DNA from: Astropecten irregularis
Taxonomy: Eukaryota > Echinodermata > Asteroidea > Paxillosida > Astropectinidae
Length of the DNA: 64,000 nucleotides
Reading direction: 5' to 3'
NCBI GenBank assembly: GCA_963971285.1
Contig: OZ020255.1
Coordinates: forward strand, 3,472,001 to 3,536,000
The notes beneath the pieces were generated by a model that did no database searches, was not told where the DNA came from, and worked only from the letters and a program-made list of their open reading frames with translations. Both the position numbers and the translations under genes were made by a program. Positions 52,735 through 63,953 of the stretch are shown piece by piece (position 1 is the first letter of the stretch; every line of letters starts with the position of its first letter).

Positions 52735-53250
52735 GTTCTCCCGCAAGGCAGGAGATCATCAAGGCCCTCCAACAAACAGTTCAGCTCACTCTCAGACTCG
52801 GGACTCATCATCAACATAGAGAAGTCTCCCGAATTCTTCCCAGCAACCTACTTACCTACCTTGGGGCAGTCATCAACCTGGCCTCAAGGCCACCTTGCCA
52901 CTCGGATCGATACCAGGCTCTTCATGGCTCGACTGCATTCAAACGTTCATGATCTCCTCCTCCCTCCAAGTTCGTGGCTTCGACTTCTTAGGCATGATGA
53001 CGAGCCCTATCGATCTAGTCCCGTGGTGCAGGTTGTATATGCGGCATTTACAGCTTCATCTCCTGTACCACTTCCGTTTACGAAGGGACCCAATCTCCAA
53101 TGAAGTCCCAGTCACACACCTCATTCGCGACCAAATCCTCTGGTGGCGGACTCGGGACAATTTTATGACGGGTATTCAATTTCCCCGCCCCTCTCCATCC
53201 TCCCTCACCACGAATGCTTCGAAGAAAGGCTGGTGAGCCAACCTGGATGA
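52735..53250 (+). pseudogene. DIRS RT connection region, first part of a split element
   Basis: Frames read 'PARQEIIKALQQTVQLTLRL' and, shifted, 'LLPSNLLTYLGA'-like blocks after the RT active site, then 'TSPIDLVPWCRLYMRHLQLH' and 'IRDQILWWRTRDNFMTG', ending 'SSLTTNASKKGW' at the start of RNase H. The YLDD box lies further upstream and is missing, so the 5' border is at about 52735. RNase H resumes at 54040 after an inserted element. Confidence 0.7.
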
Positions 53251-53255
53251 CCGGT

Positions 53256-54032
53256 GTGGCGGTCTCAGCTGACTCCCCGTCTCAGCTGTCTCCCCTGACG
53301 TAGGGGGACAGTTCAGTCCGACACGTGCACGGTCTCCTTGGTCTCCCTTGCTGAGATGTCCCCCCCCCCCATGACTACAGTAAATATCGCACGGTACCGT
53401 GCCTCATATAGCGAGAGATTAGTTGATGTTATTAATTCATTAATTACTTTAATGAAGTATTCTTTTGGGTACTTAGAGTGAGCATTCTCTGGCGAATATC
53501 CGTCAATTTATATAAGGGTCTACAGGTCCAATTTAAGGCAAATAGCACTTTGTCCTACATCCTATGATGGGTTTACATGTATGTCTACCCAAGTCCTGTT
53601 TGTCCACTCCATCTGTCAGCTTTCAACCTTTTGACCTCGAACTATTAAACCAACCCAACCCCCCCCCCATTTCTTTCCCCATCCCTGTATTCTCTCCCCT
53701 TCTAGCTTTCTGTTTCTTCACTTATTCACCCCCTCCCCTTTCCTTGACCTCCATGTCTTTACGTTAAATTCCCTGGTTCAGCTAGTGTTTTTGTAGCGTG
53801 TCAATTCCTTTCCTGTAGTATTTTGTAATAAATCACAGAAGCAATGCGTGGCCTTCACAAGAAGGAAAAAACCTGTTGTGTTGTGTAGCGTGGAATGCAC
53901 AGCTCGACCACAGCTCAGTACGCCACTTAAACGGACGACTTTACCGTTGTTGTTCGCAGAGATAGCATGACGTATTGGTACTATATTTAGTAAGGGGGAC
54001 AGCTGGGACGGGGAGTCAGCTGAGACCGCCAC
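53256..54032. mobile_element. 777-bp inverted-repeat DNA element inserted in DIRS RNase H
   Basis: gtggcggtctcagctgactc at the left end is inverted at the right end, and the inverted similarity extends about 40 bases ('ccccgtctcagctgtctcccc', with one or two differences). The palindrome accggt flanks both sides (53250-53255 and 54033-54038). The interior has no transposase; it contains a C run and a Pro/Ser-rich frame only. RNase H sequence continues on both sides, proving insertion into the DIRS element. Superfamily unknown. Confidence 0.85.
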
Positions 54033-54039
54033 ACCGGTC

Positions 54040-54357
54040 CTTCACCTGATCAGCCAATCAGGGAATCTACACACCAACCACCGGGAACTACCCGCCTTAG
54101 TCAAGACTCTGAAGTCACTCAAAGCAAGAGTCCGAAACTAGCTAGTCCTAGTTAGTTAGACAGGCAATTCCACTTGTACATCAACCGTCATGACGGTCAG
54201 GGGAACCCACTCTCCGTCCATGTGCCTTGCAACATGGGACCTTTTTCACGGGTGCATCCGTCGACAGGCTATCCATTCTTGCAGGGGGAAAAAAATCACT
54301 GACCGATGCCCTTTCAAAGAATGGTCACTGAACCCAGTTGTAGTCAGACACGTTTTC
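54040..54357 (+). pseudogene. DIRS RNase H, middle part
   Basis: Frames read 'LHTNHRELPALVKTLKSLKA', 'GTHSPSMCLATWDLFHGCIR' and 'DRCPFKEWSLNPVVVRHVF', which correspond to the helix, the cap and the tail of DIRS RNase H. It connects 53250 on the left and 57309 on the right once the two inserted elements are set aside. The acidic residue region 'SDN' is lost in the frameshift near 54150. Confidence 0.65.
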
Positions 54358-54599
54358 AACATCCTCGGAGGGCTGCCTATACAGAAACCTCCCCGTGGTG
54401 CAGCCTGGGAAACGATGACTGGCGAAATTTTACTACTTCGTAATTACTGCCAACGGTAGGCCAATATCTGTATACCTACCGAAGCAATTTTCTAACAATC
54501 TAGTATTCTAGTAAATCTAGCAATTTAGCAAGCTACCAGACGACAATGCCAAAGCACAATAGACACTCACCTCCCCTTGCACCTGCACTGTCAATTGCC

Positions 54600-55300
54600 T
54601 AAAAATGCAAGGCAGACATCCTAGCACTATTGGCAAAATGCTTTGACATAGTTTGCGTACAGGAAACCCACATCGACCCTGCACACAACACCGACCAGCC
54701 ATCCCTGGAATGAAGCTGGTTGCAGAGATCCGACACAGACAATATGGGTCAGCTGTATTCAGCAGACCAAACCTCGTGATCGAAGAGGTCTGCACCCACA
54801 CTACCGAAGGGCAAATGGAAATCATCATAGTTGCCCTCCCAAATATCTCTGTTTCATCAGTGTATAAACCTCCCCAAAGCCCATTCCGCCACCCTGAACT
54901 GCCAGACAGATGCAAGAGGAAATACCACATCAGCATCTTCAACGCCCACAGCACACTGTGGGGCTACAATGTGAACAACCAAGATGACGATGAAGTCGAA
55001 GCCTGGCTTGAAGCTAATCACCTGAACCTGATCCACGATGCCAAACTGCCAAAATCCTTTCACAGTGCCAGATGGAAACGAGGATATAACCCAGACCTCG
55101 TCTGTGTGAGGCAGCGACCTAACATCAAGAGCTGTAAAAGCTGTCCTGGACCCTATCCTCCACACGCAACACCGGCCTATAACCATAACCATCCGAACCG
55201 TTCTCCAAGCAACAACTGTCCCCTTTCGCAGAAGGTTCAACTTGCGGAAGGCAAACTGGCTGCCTTTCAAACAAGAGATCGAGGAATCCATCTCTAGTAT
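54600..55300 (+). pseudogene. LINE AP endonuclease domain
   Basis: Frames read 'ADILALLAKCFDIVCVQETH' (catalytic Glu, about 54610-54672), 'YGSAVFSRPNLVIEEVCTHT', 'ISIFNAHSTLWGY' (Asn/His block, about 54930-54970), and 'SFHSARWKRGYNPDLVCV' (about 55055-55110). The order fits a Jockey-type endonuclease. The last Asp-His block is poorly preserved. A long frame (54653-55297) covers most of it. Confidence 0.8.
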
Positions 55301-55589
55301 CCCAGCACACCCCGACAACTACAACATGTTCACTGACTTACTGAAAAGGTCAGCCAGGAGACACATACCAAGAGGATGCCGGACTGTTAGAAAAGACTAA
55401 CATGTCCAACAACAGCAGAAAGGCATGGGCCCACAATACGCCGCCTCAGTGGAGACCATACTACATCGCCCACAATTACAGTCGCAGCCAAAACCGACGT
55501 AGGTCCACAGGAGAACACAACCGGACAGCCGTACCAGACCATCCACAACCAGCGAAAGACCTCACCAAGCCCTTCAACATAGAATAACT

Positions 55590-57240
55590 TGAAGCTGCAA
55601 TGAGTATGCTTAAACCTGGGAAAGCAGCAGGAATTGATGACATACTGCTGCAGCACCTTGGACCCAAAGCAAAGATCTGGCTCCTAGGAATGCTGAACTT
55701 ATGCAATGGCATAGAAAAAAGTACCACAAGTATGGAGAAAGGCCAAGATCATCGCATTTCCCAAACCAGGAAAGGACCCATCATCGCCCAAAAGCTACAG
55801 ACCAATTTTTCTCCTCTGCATCACCTACAAGCTCTATGAGAGGCTACTACTCCAACGTCTTACCCCACTTATAGATTCCAAGCTTACCAAAGATCAAGCT
55901 GGGTTCCGCCCTGGCCGCTCCTGTGCAGGACAGCTACTGAACCTCACCCAACACATACAGAACGGTTTTTAGTGTAAGCGCATCACCGGAGCAGCCTTCA
56001 TAGACCTCACGGCCGCCTATGACACTGTCCAGCACCGCACCATGATCAGGAAACTTTATGATATAACTGGCGATCTCGACCTGTGCCAAGTCATCAAAAG
56101 CCTCCTACACAACAGGCGCTTCTATTGTCCAACTAAACGACAAGAAGAGCAAATGAAAAGCCCAGAAGAATGGCCTACCACAAGGAAGCGTACTGGCCCC
56201 CCCTACTTTTTAATGTCTACACCAACGACCAACCACTCCCCTCACAATGCCGGCGCTTCATCTACGCCGACGACCTCTACTCAACAGGAAAAATTCCAGA
56301 AGATTGAGTCTGCGCCCTCCAAGAGATGACAATCTACTACAACAAAAACCACCTGAAACCCAACCCAACAAAAACCCAACTCTACAGCTTCCATCTCAAA
56401 AACAGAGATGCAAAAAGGGAACTGAACATCTCTTGGAATGGCTACAAACTCGCAAACCACCCCCTCCCAGTCTACCTTGGAGTCACACTTGACAGGACAC
56501 TCTCCTTCAAAACCCACCTCCAGAACACCAAGGCCAAGGTCAATACCCGCAATAAATAACATCCTGCGCAAACTGGTCAACAGGGGCGCTGAACCAGCAA
56601 CCATCCGTGCAACAGCCCTAGCCCTGTGCTTCTCTACAGCTGAATATGCGTGCTCAACTTGGAGTCGGTCACACCACACCAAACTGCCCTCAACGGCACT
56701 TGCCGCATCATCACAGGATGCATAAAGACAACACCAGTTCCATGCCTTTATGCCCTAGCAGGCATTGCACCCCCCCCCCCACATCAGGCGATCCATCACC
56801 GCCCAAGACGAGCGGCAAGCACAGGAGTTTGATACCAGGCACCCCCTCCACGGACACAGCACCCCCTCCTCGGCTGAAATCCAGAGCCAGCTTTCTGCAG
56901 GCTGTTCCATCTCTCCTGACAACCAAAGAAACAGCAAGGACCAACATCTGGAAAGATGAATGGAACCAGCCAAATATCCCAGCCGAGGACTGGATGGAGA
57001 GAGGCATCAACAGAAAGCCTGGCCAGCGGTCACAACCTCCCATGGCCAACCAAGAAGACCCTCAACAGACTCAGAGTGGAGTAGGGGAGGTGCAAAGCAC
57101 TGATGACAAGATGGAACCTTCAGACAGACGACAAATGCAGCTGTGGAGCAACACAGACGATGCCCCACCTACTGGTGTGTGATAACGCCCCTAAATGCAA
57201 CCTACGGGACCTTGCTGAACCAACATCACAAGCTGTGACC
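55590..57240 (+). pseudogene. LINE reverse transcriptase and C-terminus
   Basis: 'MLKPGKAAGIDDILLQHLGP' starts the fingers (55600). In shifted frames follow 'QAGFRPGRSCAGQLLNLTQH' near 55890, 'FIDLTAAYDTVQHRTM' (catalytic Asp, 56000-56045) and 'CRRFIYADDLYSTG' (catalytic Asp pair, 56248-56288). The thumb shows 'HLKPNPTKTQLYSFHLKN' and 'PLPVYLGVTLDRTLSFKTHL', and the C-terminus 'ALALCFSTAEYACSTWSRS' and 'HLLVCDNAPKCNLRDLAEPT'. All catalytic Asp are present; at least six frameshifts are needed to read it through. Confidence 0.85.
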
Positions 57241-57308
57241 TGCGCCGAATACTGGCAGAACAACATCTAAATTGAATTGCGACGGACTCGAAGAAGAACA
57301 TCCTCGGA

Positions 57309-57540
57309 ACGCCATACGTGGACTTGCTCGCTTCGCACCTGAACAACTCCCAAACTTCTGTTCTCGTTGCACCCCACCCCCTGGCATGGAAAGTGGATGC
57401 ACTCAGCTTCGACTGGACAGGAATCCAGGCATACGCATTCCCACCGATTGCCCTGCTTCACCATTCATTAAACGCTCACTGTTTACTATTATTCCAGATT
57501 CCAACTAAAAAAAGATGATTTTTTCATCTTTCCCAGCCTT
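57309..57540 (+). pseudogene. DIRS RNase H tail, last part of the split element
   Basis: The open frame 'YVDLLASHLNNSQTSVLVAP', 'LAWKVDALSFDWTGIQAYAF' and 'PPIALLHHSLN' is the conserved end of DIRS RNase H, normally 'D.FAS..N......DA....W....AYAFPP'. It follows directly from 54357 once the LINE and one duplication are removed. A stop occurs at about 57518. Confidence 0.8.
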
Positions 57541-57850
57541 CGGGCCTCACTTCCTTGGGCCAAGCTGCTTCGAGCTGTAGTGCCAACGGGTAACATCACA
57601 TTGTCATGATCGTCATGTATACTCGTCAGCCTGCACTTCCCGTATTTAATATATCGCCTAGGAGCCCATCCTATGCTACATGAGTCTCATCTACTCGATT
57701 AAACCTGTCTCCCCGCATTCTGATTTGTTTCTCCCCTCGTTGTCACCACTACAAGGATGAGTTGTTCACCTTTGTCAACCTTGTGTTTCAAAGGTTTACC
57801 CACATAGAACAGGACAAAATTCCCCGACAGTCTGCGTTCAAGTGAGTACT
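57541..57850 (+). repeat. DIRS segment shared with 32260-32620
   Basis: Sequence after the RNase H tail, with 'cttgggccaagctgctt', 'catgatcgtcatgtatactcg', 'ctgtctccccgc' and 'ctcgttgtcaccactac', matches 32260-32620 with scattered changes. At 57844-57990 a stem-rich stretch around 'ttgcgggcacacgcag' and 'aatttgcgtgcccg' follows. Confidence 0.65.
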
Positions 57851-58019
57851 TTTCGGGTGGTTTGCGGGCACACGCAGATTTAAGGGTGTTTCGTGAATAA
57901 CGCGCAAGTGCTTGCGGGACGGTTGCGGGGAATTTGCGTGCCCGTAAATCGTTGCGGGTGCTTTGTGAATAAAGGCCCCCTGAACCCAAAGTGGCAAAGG
58001 ATCCATATCCATTTCACAG

Positions 58020-58560
58020 TTACTCTTGCTTTGGTAGACTGATGAGCTTGGTGATTTCCATGTCCATTGTTTGCCTCTTCCTTTCTGGAGTGTTACATGC
58101 TAGAAGCTGATATTCTAAGATCTCCTCTGTCTTTACTCCGAGTGATAAAAAACATCATCTTGGCCCAGGCGAGCATTCAAATCGCCCAAGACGGTCAGGA
58201 AATTGTGTCTGTTTCAATTGCGTGTCTCAGTCTCTCATAGGAAACATTTTCGGTACTGTCTGCCTACTCATATGATGCATAAGCATCGATAATGTATCGA
58301 CTGTATTACCCACGAGTAGGCGGTTTGATAAACGATGTATTTCACTGAGAGTTCTCTTGGCATTTTTACAAACTCTTACTCTTACTGATTTTTACTCAGT
58401 GTGTAGAGTTTGTATTCCAATCCCGCCTCAATGGAGTTGATGTTGCCACTCCTCATCAGTTATCCTCTCATCTGTGTTCCTGGATACCACACATCAAAGT
58501 TTTGTCTTTTCAGATTCCATGCCAACTCGCTTGTTTTCAAACCTTTATAATGTTCAGAAG
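58020..58560 (-). pseudogene. LINE endonuclease fragment
   Basis: On the minus strand 'FLTVLGDLNARLGQDDVF' (about 58155-58210) is the G-D-x-N-A block of AP endonucleases. Before it come 'VWYPGTQMRG'-like and after it 'YQLLACNTPERKRQTMD' blocks. Stops are frequent and no RT is attached. Family not assigned. Confidence 0.5.
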
Positions 58561-58649
58561 TTTTGGGTTAGAACGTTAAATGATGAAATGTTCTTATTTC
58601 TTACACTTTGGGACTAATGTCGGTCTCTTACACCTGTAAGTACACTGAC

Positions 58650-59930
58650 ATCATTAGAACTCCCGCGGACTCCCGCCGCTGGAAGTATAGGATTTGGTTT
58701 CACTCTTGGCTGATCTAAGGCAAGGGACATCACTCCTCTTGCCAGTCAGGTAGATTGCCAGTCACACTACCAAGCCCGGGTTTCAGATCAGAGTTGTCAT
58801 CTAAGTACACTCTCCTCGTTTAAGAGGATGGTTAGTCATTATTAGTATCATTACCCGTCTGTGGTGCATGGTTTAGGCCAAATGCAGCCAAATTATCGTC
58901 AGGAATTTCATCTTCACTCACGTTTTCCTCGTCTGTAAAACGCGGGTTTGCATAGCCGCTGGAGCTGAGCAAGGCTGCGCTGCACTAAAAAACAATCGGA
59001 GTAGCAACCGTTTGCTGGAGGCTGCAAAACTGCCTTACGCAGACCTAGATTGTCCCTGCCTCTGATGTTTCATTTTCTTGGGCCTGCTGCCCGCCGCTCT
59101 AGTGCTGGCAGCCTGTTTGCTTTCTCTGGTTCTTCCACTCAACACATCGCTTCTTTGCTTTAGGTGCAATTGTGGCGTTGGTTGCTTGCGGATGAGCATG
59201 CAGCCTCAGCTATAGGTCGGCAATAGGTCTGAGTCGGCAATGAAGGACAACTCTTTGTCCACACCCATTTGCCTTTCATCATTTAATCAGGTCTTGTTTG
59301 GTGTACATTTATCGAAAAGCACTTGCTTTTTGTAGGGCATAATTTTCCATGGATGGATCCACGCATTTCTTCCGCTGGGACCGAGTTTGAGCATTTTACC
59401 TGGCATATCCTCCTGTCACCATCTCAAGAAGCCATTCAACACGTTCTTGATCTTTTGGTGGTCAGCCGCCGACAGATCGTATGTTTGAATTCCAAACAGT
59501 AATCGTGATCAACTAATTCTTGAAAGAAGTCTACGAAACGGACAAGTTCGGACCATCCGGTCCCAGGGGTAGAGAGCCGGTCGTGGAATCGTCGCAGGCT
59601 CGCCCCCATATGGGAAAGAAACTTCCGCTTCAGGGAGATAATGTGTAATAATGTATAATATTTTGATATTGTCCTGAAGATCCCCATACCGGAAGTATCC
59701 GTCGCAGCCACGGATTCCCGGCCTTCCTTTAAGAGACGGACGGGCGCCAATGAAGAAACGGCAAAGGAGTTCCGAGTGGACAGAATGAAAAGCGCAGTGA
59801 CAAGCCGTTTAAAAAGGGTCTTTGCAGTCCCTCTGCAATACCTGACGCAGGCAGGATTAAGATGGCCGCAGACTCGGTTAAACAGTCAATCGAACAGCGG
59901 CATGGCATGTAGGTGTGTCAATTGTATTTA
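58650..59930. other. Unassigned region
   Basis: A minus-strand frame at 59436-59750 ('ISLKRKFLSHMGASLRRFHD') is open for 104 codons but I do not recognise it. In the same direction 'WLLEMVTGGYAR' lies near 59400-59435. It may be a decayed coding region of a mobile element. Nothing else is seen. Confidence 0.35.
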
Positions 59931-59959
59931 CGGATTTTAGAGATATTTTTTGTTGTGAT

Positions 59960-60185
59960 AGTTGACAGATTTACATATACTGTGGCTACTTGTGGCCTCA
60001 TTGTCATGGAATTATCGAAAATAACAGCCAAGTTCCTGACTGTTTGAGATGGTCTGATTACTGTGTTATTTATATTAAAGGGTTACATTGCTTTAGATTT
60101 TCTGGTGATGAGGAGATGAGGCAATGAACAGCTCTTTTATCCCGGTTCAGTTGGAGTTTGTTCACAATCATCCAGTTCTGAACAT
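59960..60185 (-). pseudogene. LINE RT fragment after the catalytic box
   Basis: The minus-strand frame 'VQNWMIVNKLQLNRDKRAVH' with 'LISSSPEN' (about 60095-60185) is the segment that follows YADD in L2/CR1-type RTs ('..W...NKL.LN..K'). No catalytic block remains. Confidence 0.6.
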
Positions 60186-60189
60186 CAAA

Positions 60190-60840
60190 GAAGCCTTTGG
60201 CTGCCTTTCGTTGGCGTGAGAACACTCAGCAAGCAACTGTCTCGCGCCTCGTCCTCTCCCACATCCACGCAGCCAGCAGCTACAACGTCGGCTGGCCAAC
60301 TGCGAGGGGACGTGGTTCCAAGTTCTCCGCTCGCTCCAAGCCTTCTTGTTCTACCCATTACACTTACTCGTTCTACGCCCTTTTCTCTATTCGACTTTAT
60401 CACCAGGTGTACCAGGAATCCTCACTCCTATGGAAAGTGATATGGAAGTGAAACCATCCACTTTGCCCTGTCTAAGAAGACTGCTCGGTATTACCCAACC
60501 ATCGACGTCCTGGTCGATACCCTCCTGAGCCTCCCTCCAACAGACGTTTTTGTTTTACTCGTTTCATTTGACTCGGTTTCATACACTCTTTCATACGTTA
60601 CAACTGCTTTTAATCATTCACTCGGTTTCGATCGGCTTTAATTCGATCTACTCTCGTTTCGCTTTTTTGTCAGTCTCATTGCGTTCTAGACTAGTATAAG
60701 AAGACTGAGTCAGACATACTAAGTCTTACCTTGCTTGGCCTGTTCCCTGTGTTTAGTTCCTCTTTTTTCCTCCTTTTTCACCCCTTATTTTGCAATTCTG
60801 TCAGTCCCTTTCCCGCTTTTCTGTACGTTTCGTGGTTCTA
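60190..60840. other. No recognisable gene
   Basis: Pyrimidine-rich sequence. Three overlapping short frames at 60185-60528 look like shadows without motifs. Confidence 0.4.
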
Positions 60841-61382
60841 ATGCGTTCATCTTACCCAAATAACATGTACCTATGCGTATTTCCCTAGTGTCGTTAGACA
60901 ATCGCAAAAAATTGATCAACTGGAGTGCGCCCTCTATTCCCACAGTGCCCTTCTTTTTCTTAGCGTTAGAGCGTTACGGACGTGGTTTTAACGATCAACT
61001 GTGTTTATTTAAGACTTCGAGTTTTGAGTATTTAGCGTATTTCTGTCTTGAAGTTTGGTAAGTTATTTTCCTTGGTTTTCAGACGTTATTTTCTTTCATT
61101 TCGTCGACGTTCCCGCGTGGGATTAGACTCGTCCAGTCTCCTGCTCACACGGACAGTCGTCGTTCTCGGGCTTTGTTTTTCGGGTCAAGTAGTCCCGTCT
61201 TCCGTTCCTATTTTTCTTTCAGGGGTCGAAGTAGTCCCCTGTCCCTTATATACTTTCCCCTTAGTTTTCCCCTTCTCCTGTTCTCGAATAAATTGATTTA
61301 GGATTAGGAGAAATTTGGCAAAATAGATAGTTAAACAGACCTGTACGAAACTATGGGGCTGCGCGGAGAGAAACATTTTCTT

Positions 61383-61495
61383 CCCCTCAAAGCCCTTCTC
61401 TGCCCCCCCGGGGGATAGGCGGTCCGGGTATCGCCTTTCCCGTTTCGGGCGTTAGCCACCTCATCGAGGTCACTGTCTGAGGAACGGAGTTTTCT
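61383..61495 (+). repeat. DIRS conserved 5' block, second copy
   Basis: It is the reverse complement of 8608-8720, with roughly one in eight bases changed. It lies upstream of gag in both elements. The sense frame has an in-frame stop (tctga at 61477), while the other copy is open there. Confidence 0.75.
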
Positions 61496-61766
61496 TGTGC
61501 TAATTAAGCACACCGAGCCTTTGCAGAGGAGAAATAAATCTCCTCGTGTTCTCTAACACCGGTAGGCAGGCCCGTAGCAAATCCTAAGGGTCAACGACGG
61601 TCACTCGTACCGCCTCTGTAACCAGGGTGTTAGCTATCTCACTTGTAAACTACAGTGAGGCCCCGTACGGGAAAAGGGATCCGTTCCTCTCCCATCGGAG
61701 CGCTAACTTAACGCGCCGAGCGGTTGTTGAGCGTACCTCGGTGACGCGCCCGGCCGGCGACACCGC

Positions 61767-62327
61767 GTGGCACGCACCCGGGATCACCCGCGGAGCTGTC
61801 CAATTCATCCGTCAGCCACAATTGGGCTTTCGGCCGATGAGCTACAAATTGAGGACGAGGATACACAGCCACCAGCGGCCCTTTCTTTGGGTAATTCACG
61901 TGATAATCCTTCAGACCAGGCAGGATCACTAGATGCAGGCCAGTTTGAGCCTTTCTTCATACGAGACTCAGCTCCGCTTAGTCCAGGGAGATATTGTCGG
62001 GGTACTGAAGCTCCCTACCAGAAAGAAAGACGAAGAGGATACATCACACCAGTCTTTCAAGCAACGTACGGCCCGGCGGAAGTGAAGTCACCTACCTTTC
62101 CAGAACTCACTTTGCGTAGAACGAAATGGAGACCTTGGCCAAGGCAAAGACATGGCGTTCTTGCCTGCCATGGGTGCGATTTTATTTTCAATTTCCGAGG
62201 ACGGATTTTGAACGTTTTAAAGTCCCCCAACTTCCGGACACGGCAATGGACAAGCTGCCAGCTGACGGGGGTAAAGCAACAGAAAGCCAAAATGGAGGAA
62301 GTACTCGTGAATTTCCTTGCTAGCTAA
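61767..62327 (+). pseudogene. DIRS gag-like protein
   Basis: A frame of 186 codons is open. The second half is better read in another frame, where 'TDFERFKVPQLPDTAMDKLP' (about 62205-62260) resembles the core of DIRS gag proteins; the first half has an acidic, proline-rich stretch ('ADELQIEDEDTQPPAALSLG'). A frameshift near 62130 therefore divides it. Gag would package element RNA. No zinc knuckle is seen. The sequence 62330-62600 is probably the decayed C-terminal part. Confidence 0.55.
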
Positions 62328-62600
62328 TTCCTCACGGCGAACGAATGTCCTTCCATACGAAGGAGTGAAAAAGAGACTTCAGGATCTCCCCCGCTGGCCA
62401 GTTCTAGGATGTTATGGAATCAGAGGCAAAACGGATTAACACCACCAAGAAGCTCTCCCTTCGGAAGGGCACTGGCAAACACGGGAAGGCGTATCGTGCC
62501 GAAACGAACCCCTCAAACCAGACCCTCTTTTCGGCCCGAGACTCGTTAGCCCTTTAAACCGTTCAGGGGTTCGAAGCAGCAAGCGCCGAGAGCTTCAGCA

Positions 62601-63953
62601 GGCACTGTCGTGGCCGAAGCACGCCCACAGTCAACCCGAGAACTTCGCCCCAATGTTCAGTGGAGTGCAAGGGGACGCGGAGGCGGGCAGCCCACTCCCC
62701 GGTACTCCGGGGGTTGGTGGCGCTGACTATTTCGATACACGCCTAGCCCCCGACCCTAGACAGGAATCACCTAGGTCAAGTATACAAACTGGAGTTCACG
62801 CGCATCCCTCCCGACACGATACTCCGCGCTACACCATCCCCGGCCGACCTGGGGGAAGCGCACGATTCTAGAAAGCGTGGTTTCCTTCCTCCTAGAAAAG
62901 CATAATGGCGGCCCATAATCTCAACCTAAAGCCGCTCAACAGGTTTATTCGCCCCCGCAGGTTTCGCATGGACACTCTTCGAACCGTCATGGAAGCAGTG
63001 CCATTCCCGGCATGGTCGGCATCCTTAGACTTAAAGGACGCCTACCTCCACATCCCAATTCATCCCGAGTTGTCGGAGATTCCTCCGATTTATGTACGAC
63101 GGCCAGATCTAGTTCTCTGCCCTTCCGTTCGGCCTGTCCACGTCCCCAATGGTCTTCACCCAAGTGACCAGGACGCTGGCAGCGCATCTCTGCAAAAAGA
63201 ACATCACAATCTTCCTGTACTTAGACGATTGGTTAGTGATCGGGGAGTCAAGCACCGACACTGCGGAAGCAATGCGAGGCACTGTCGTGGCCGAAGCACG
63301 CCCACAGTCAACCCGAGAACTTCGCCCCAATGTTCAGTGGAGTGCAAGGGGACGCGGAGGCGGGCAGCCCACTCCCCGGTACTCCGGGGGTTGGTGGCGC
63401 TGACTATTTCGATACACGCCTAGCCCCCGACCCTAGACAGGAATCACCTAGGTCAAGTATACAAACTGGAGTTCACGCGCATCCCTCCCGACACGATACT
63501 CCGCGCTACACCATCCCCGGCCGACCTGGGGGAAGCGCACGATTCTAGAAAGCGTGGTTTCCTTCCTCCTAGAAAAGCATAATGGCGGCCCATAATCTCA
63601 ACCTAAAGCCGCTCAACAGGTTTATTCGCCCCCGCAGGTTTCGCATGGACACTCTTCGAACCGTCATGGAAGCAGTGCCATTCCCGGCATGGTCGGCATC
63701 CTTAGACTTAAAGGACGCCTACCTCCACATCCCAATTCATCCCGAGTTGTCGGAGATTCCTCCGATTTATGTACGACGGCCAGATCTAGTTCTCTGCCCT
63801 TCCGTTCGGCCTGTCCACGTCCCCAATGGTCTTCACCCAAGTGACCAGGACGCTGGCAGCGCATCTCTGCAAAAAGAACATCACAATCTTCCTGTACTTA
63901 GACGATTGGTTAGTGATCGGGGAGTCAAGCACCGACACTGCGGAAGCAATGCG
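62601..63953 (+). repeat. Exact 677-bp tandem duplication
   Basis: 62601-63276 is repeated at 63278-63953 with period 677 and no difference that I can find. It covers the end of the gag-RT spacer and the RT up to the motif after YLDD. Only the second copy continues into the expected next RT segment ('TTWLGFIIDHKKS' after 63953), so the first copy is the extra one. Confidence 0.95.

Larger units (their letters stand above)
54370..57296 (+). mobile_element. LINE inserted in DIRS RNase H with 12-bp target duplication
   Basis: aacatcctcgga occurs at 54358-54369 and 57297-57308, directly bordering the element. Inside are a 5' region, an AP endonuclease (54600-55300), an RT (55590-56330) and a C-terminal region. 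The 3' end 'gacggactcgaagaag' just before the second duplication is a usual LINE tail. The pol type is Jockey-like. Length 2,927 bases suggests an ORF2-only or slightly truncated copy. Confidence 0.85.
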
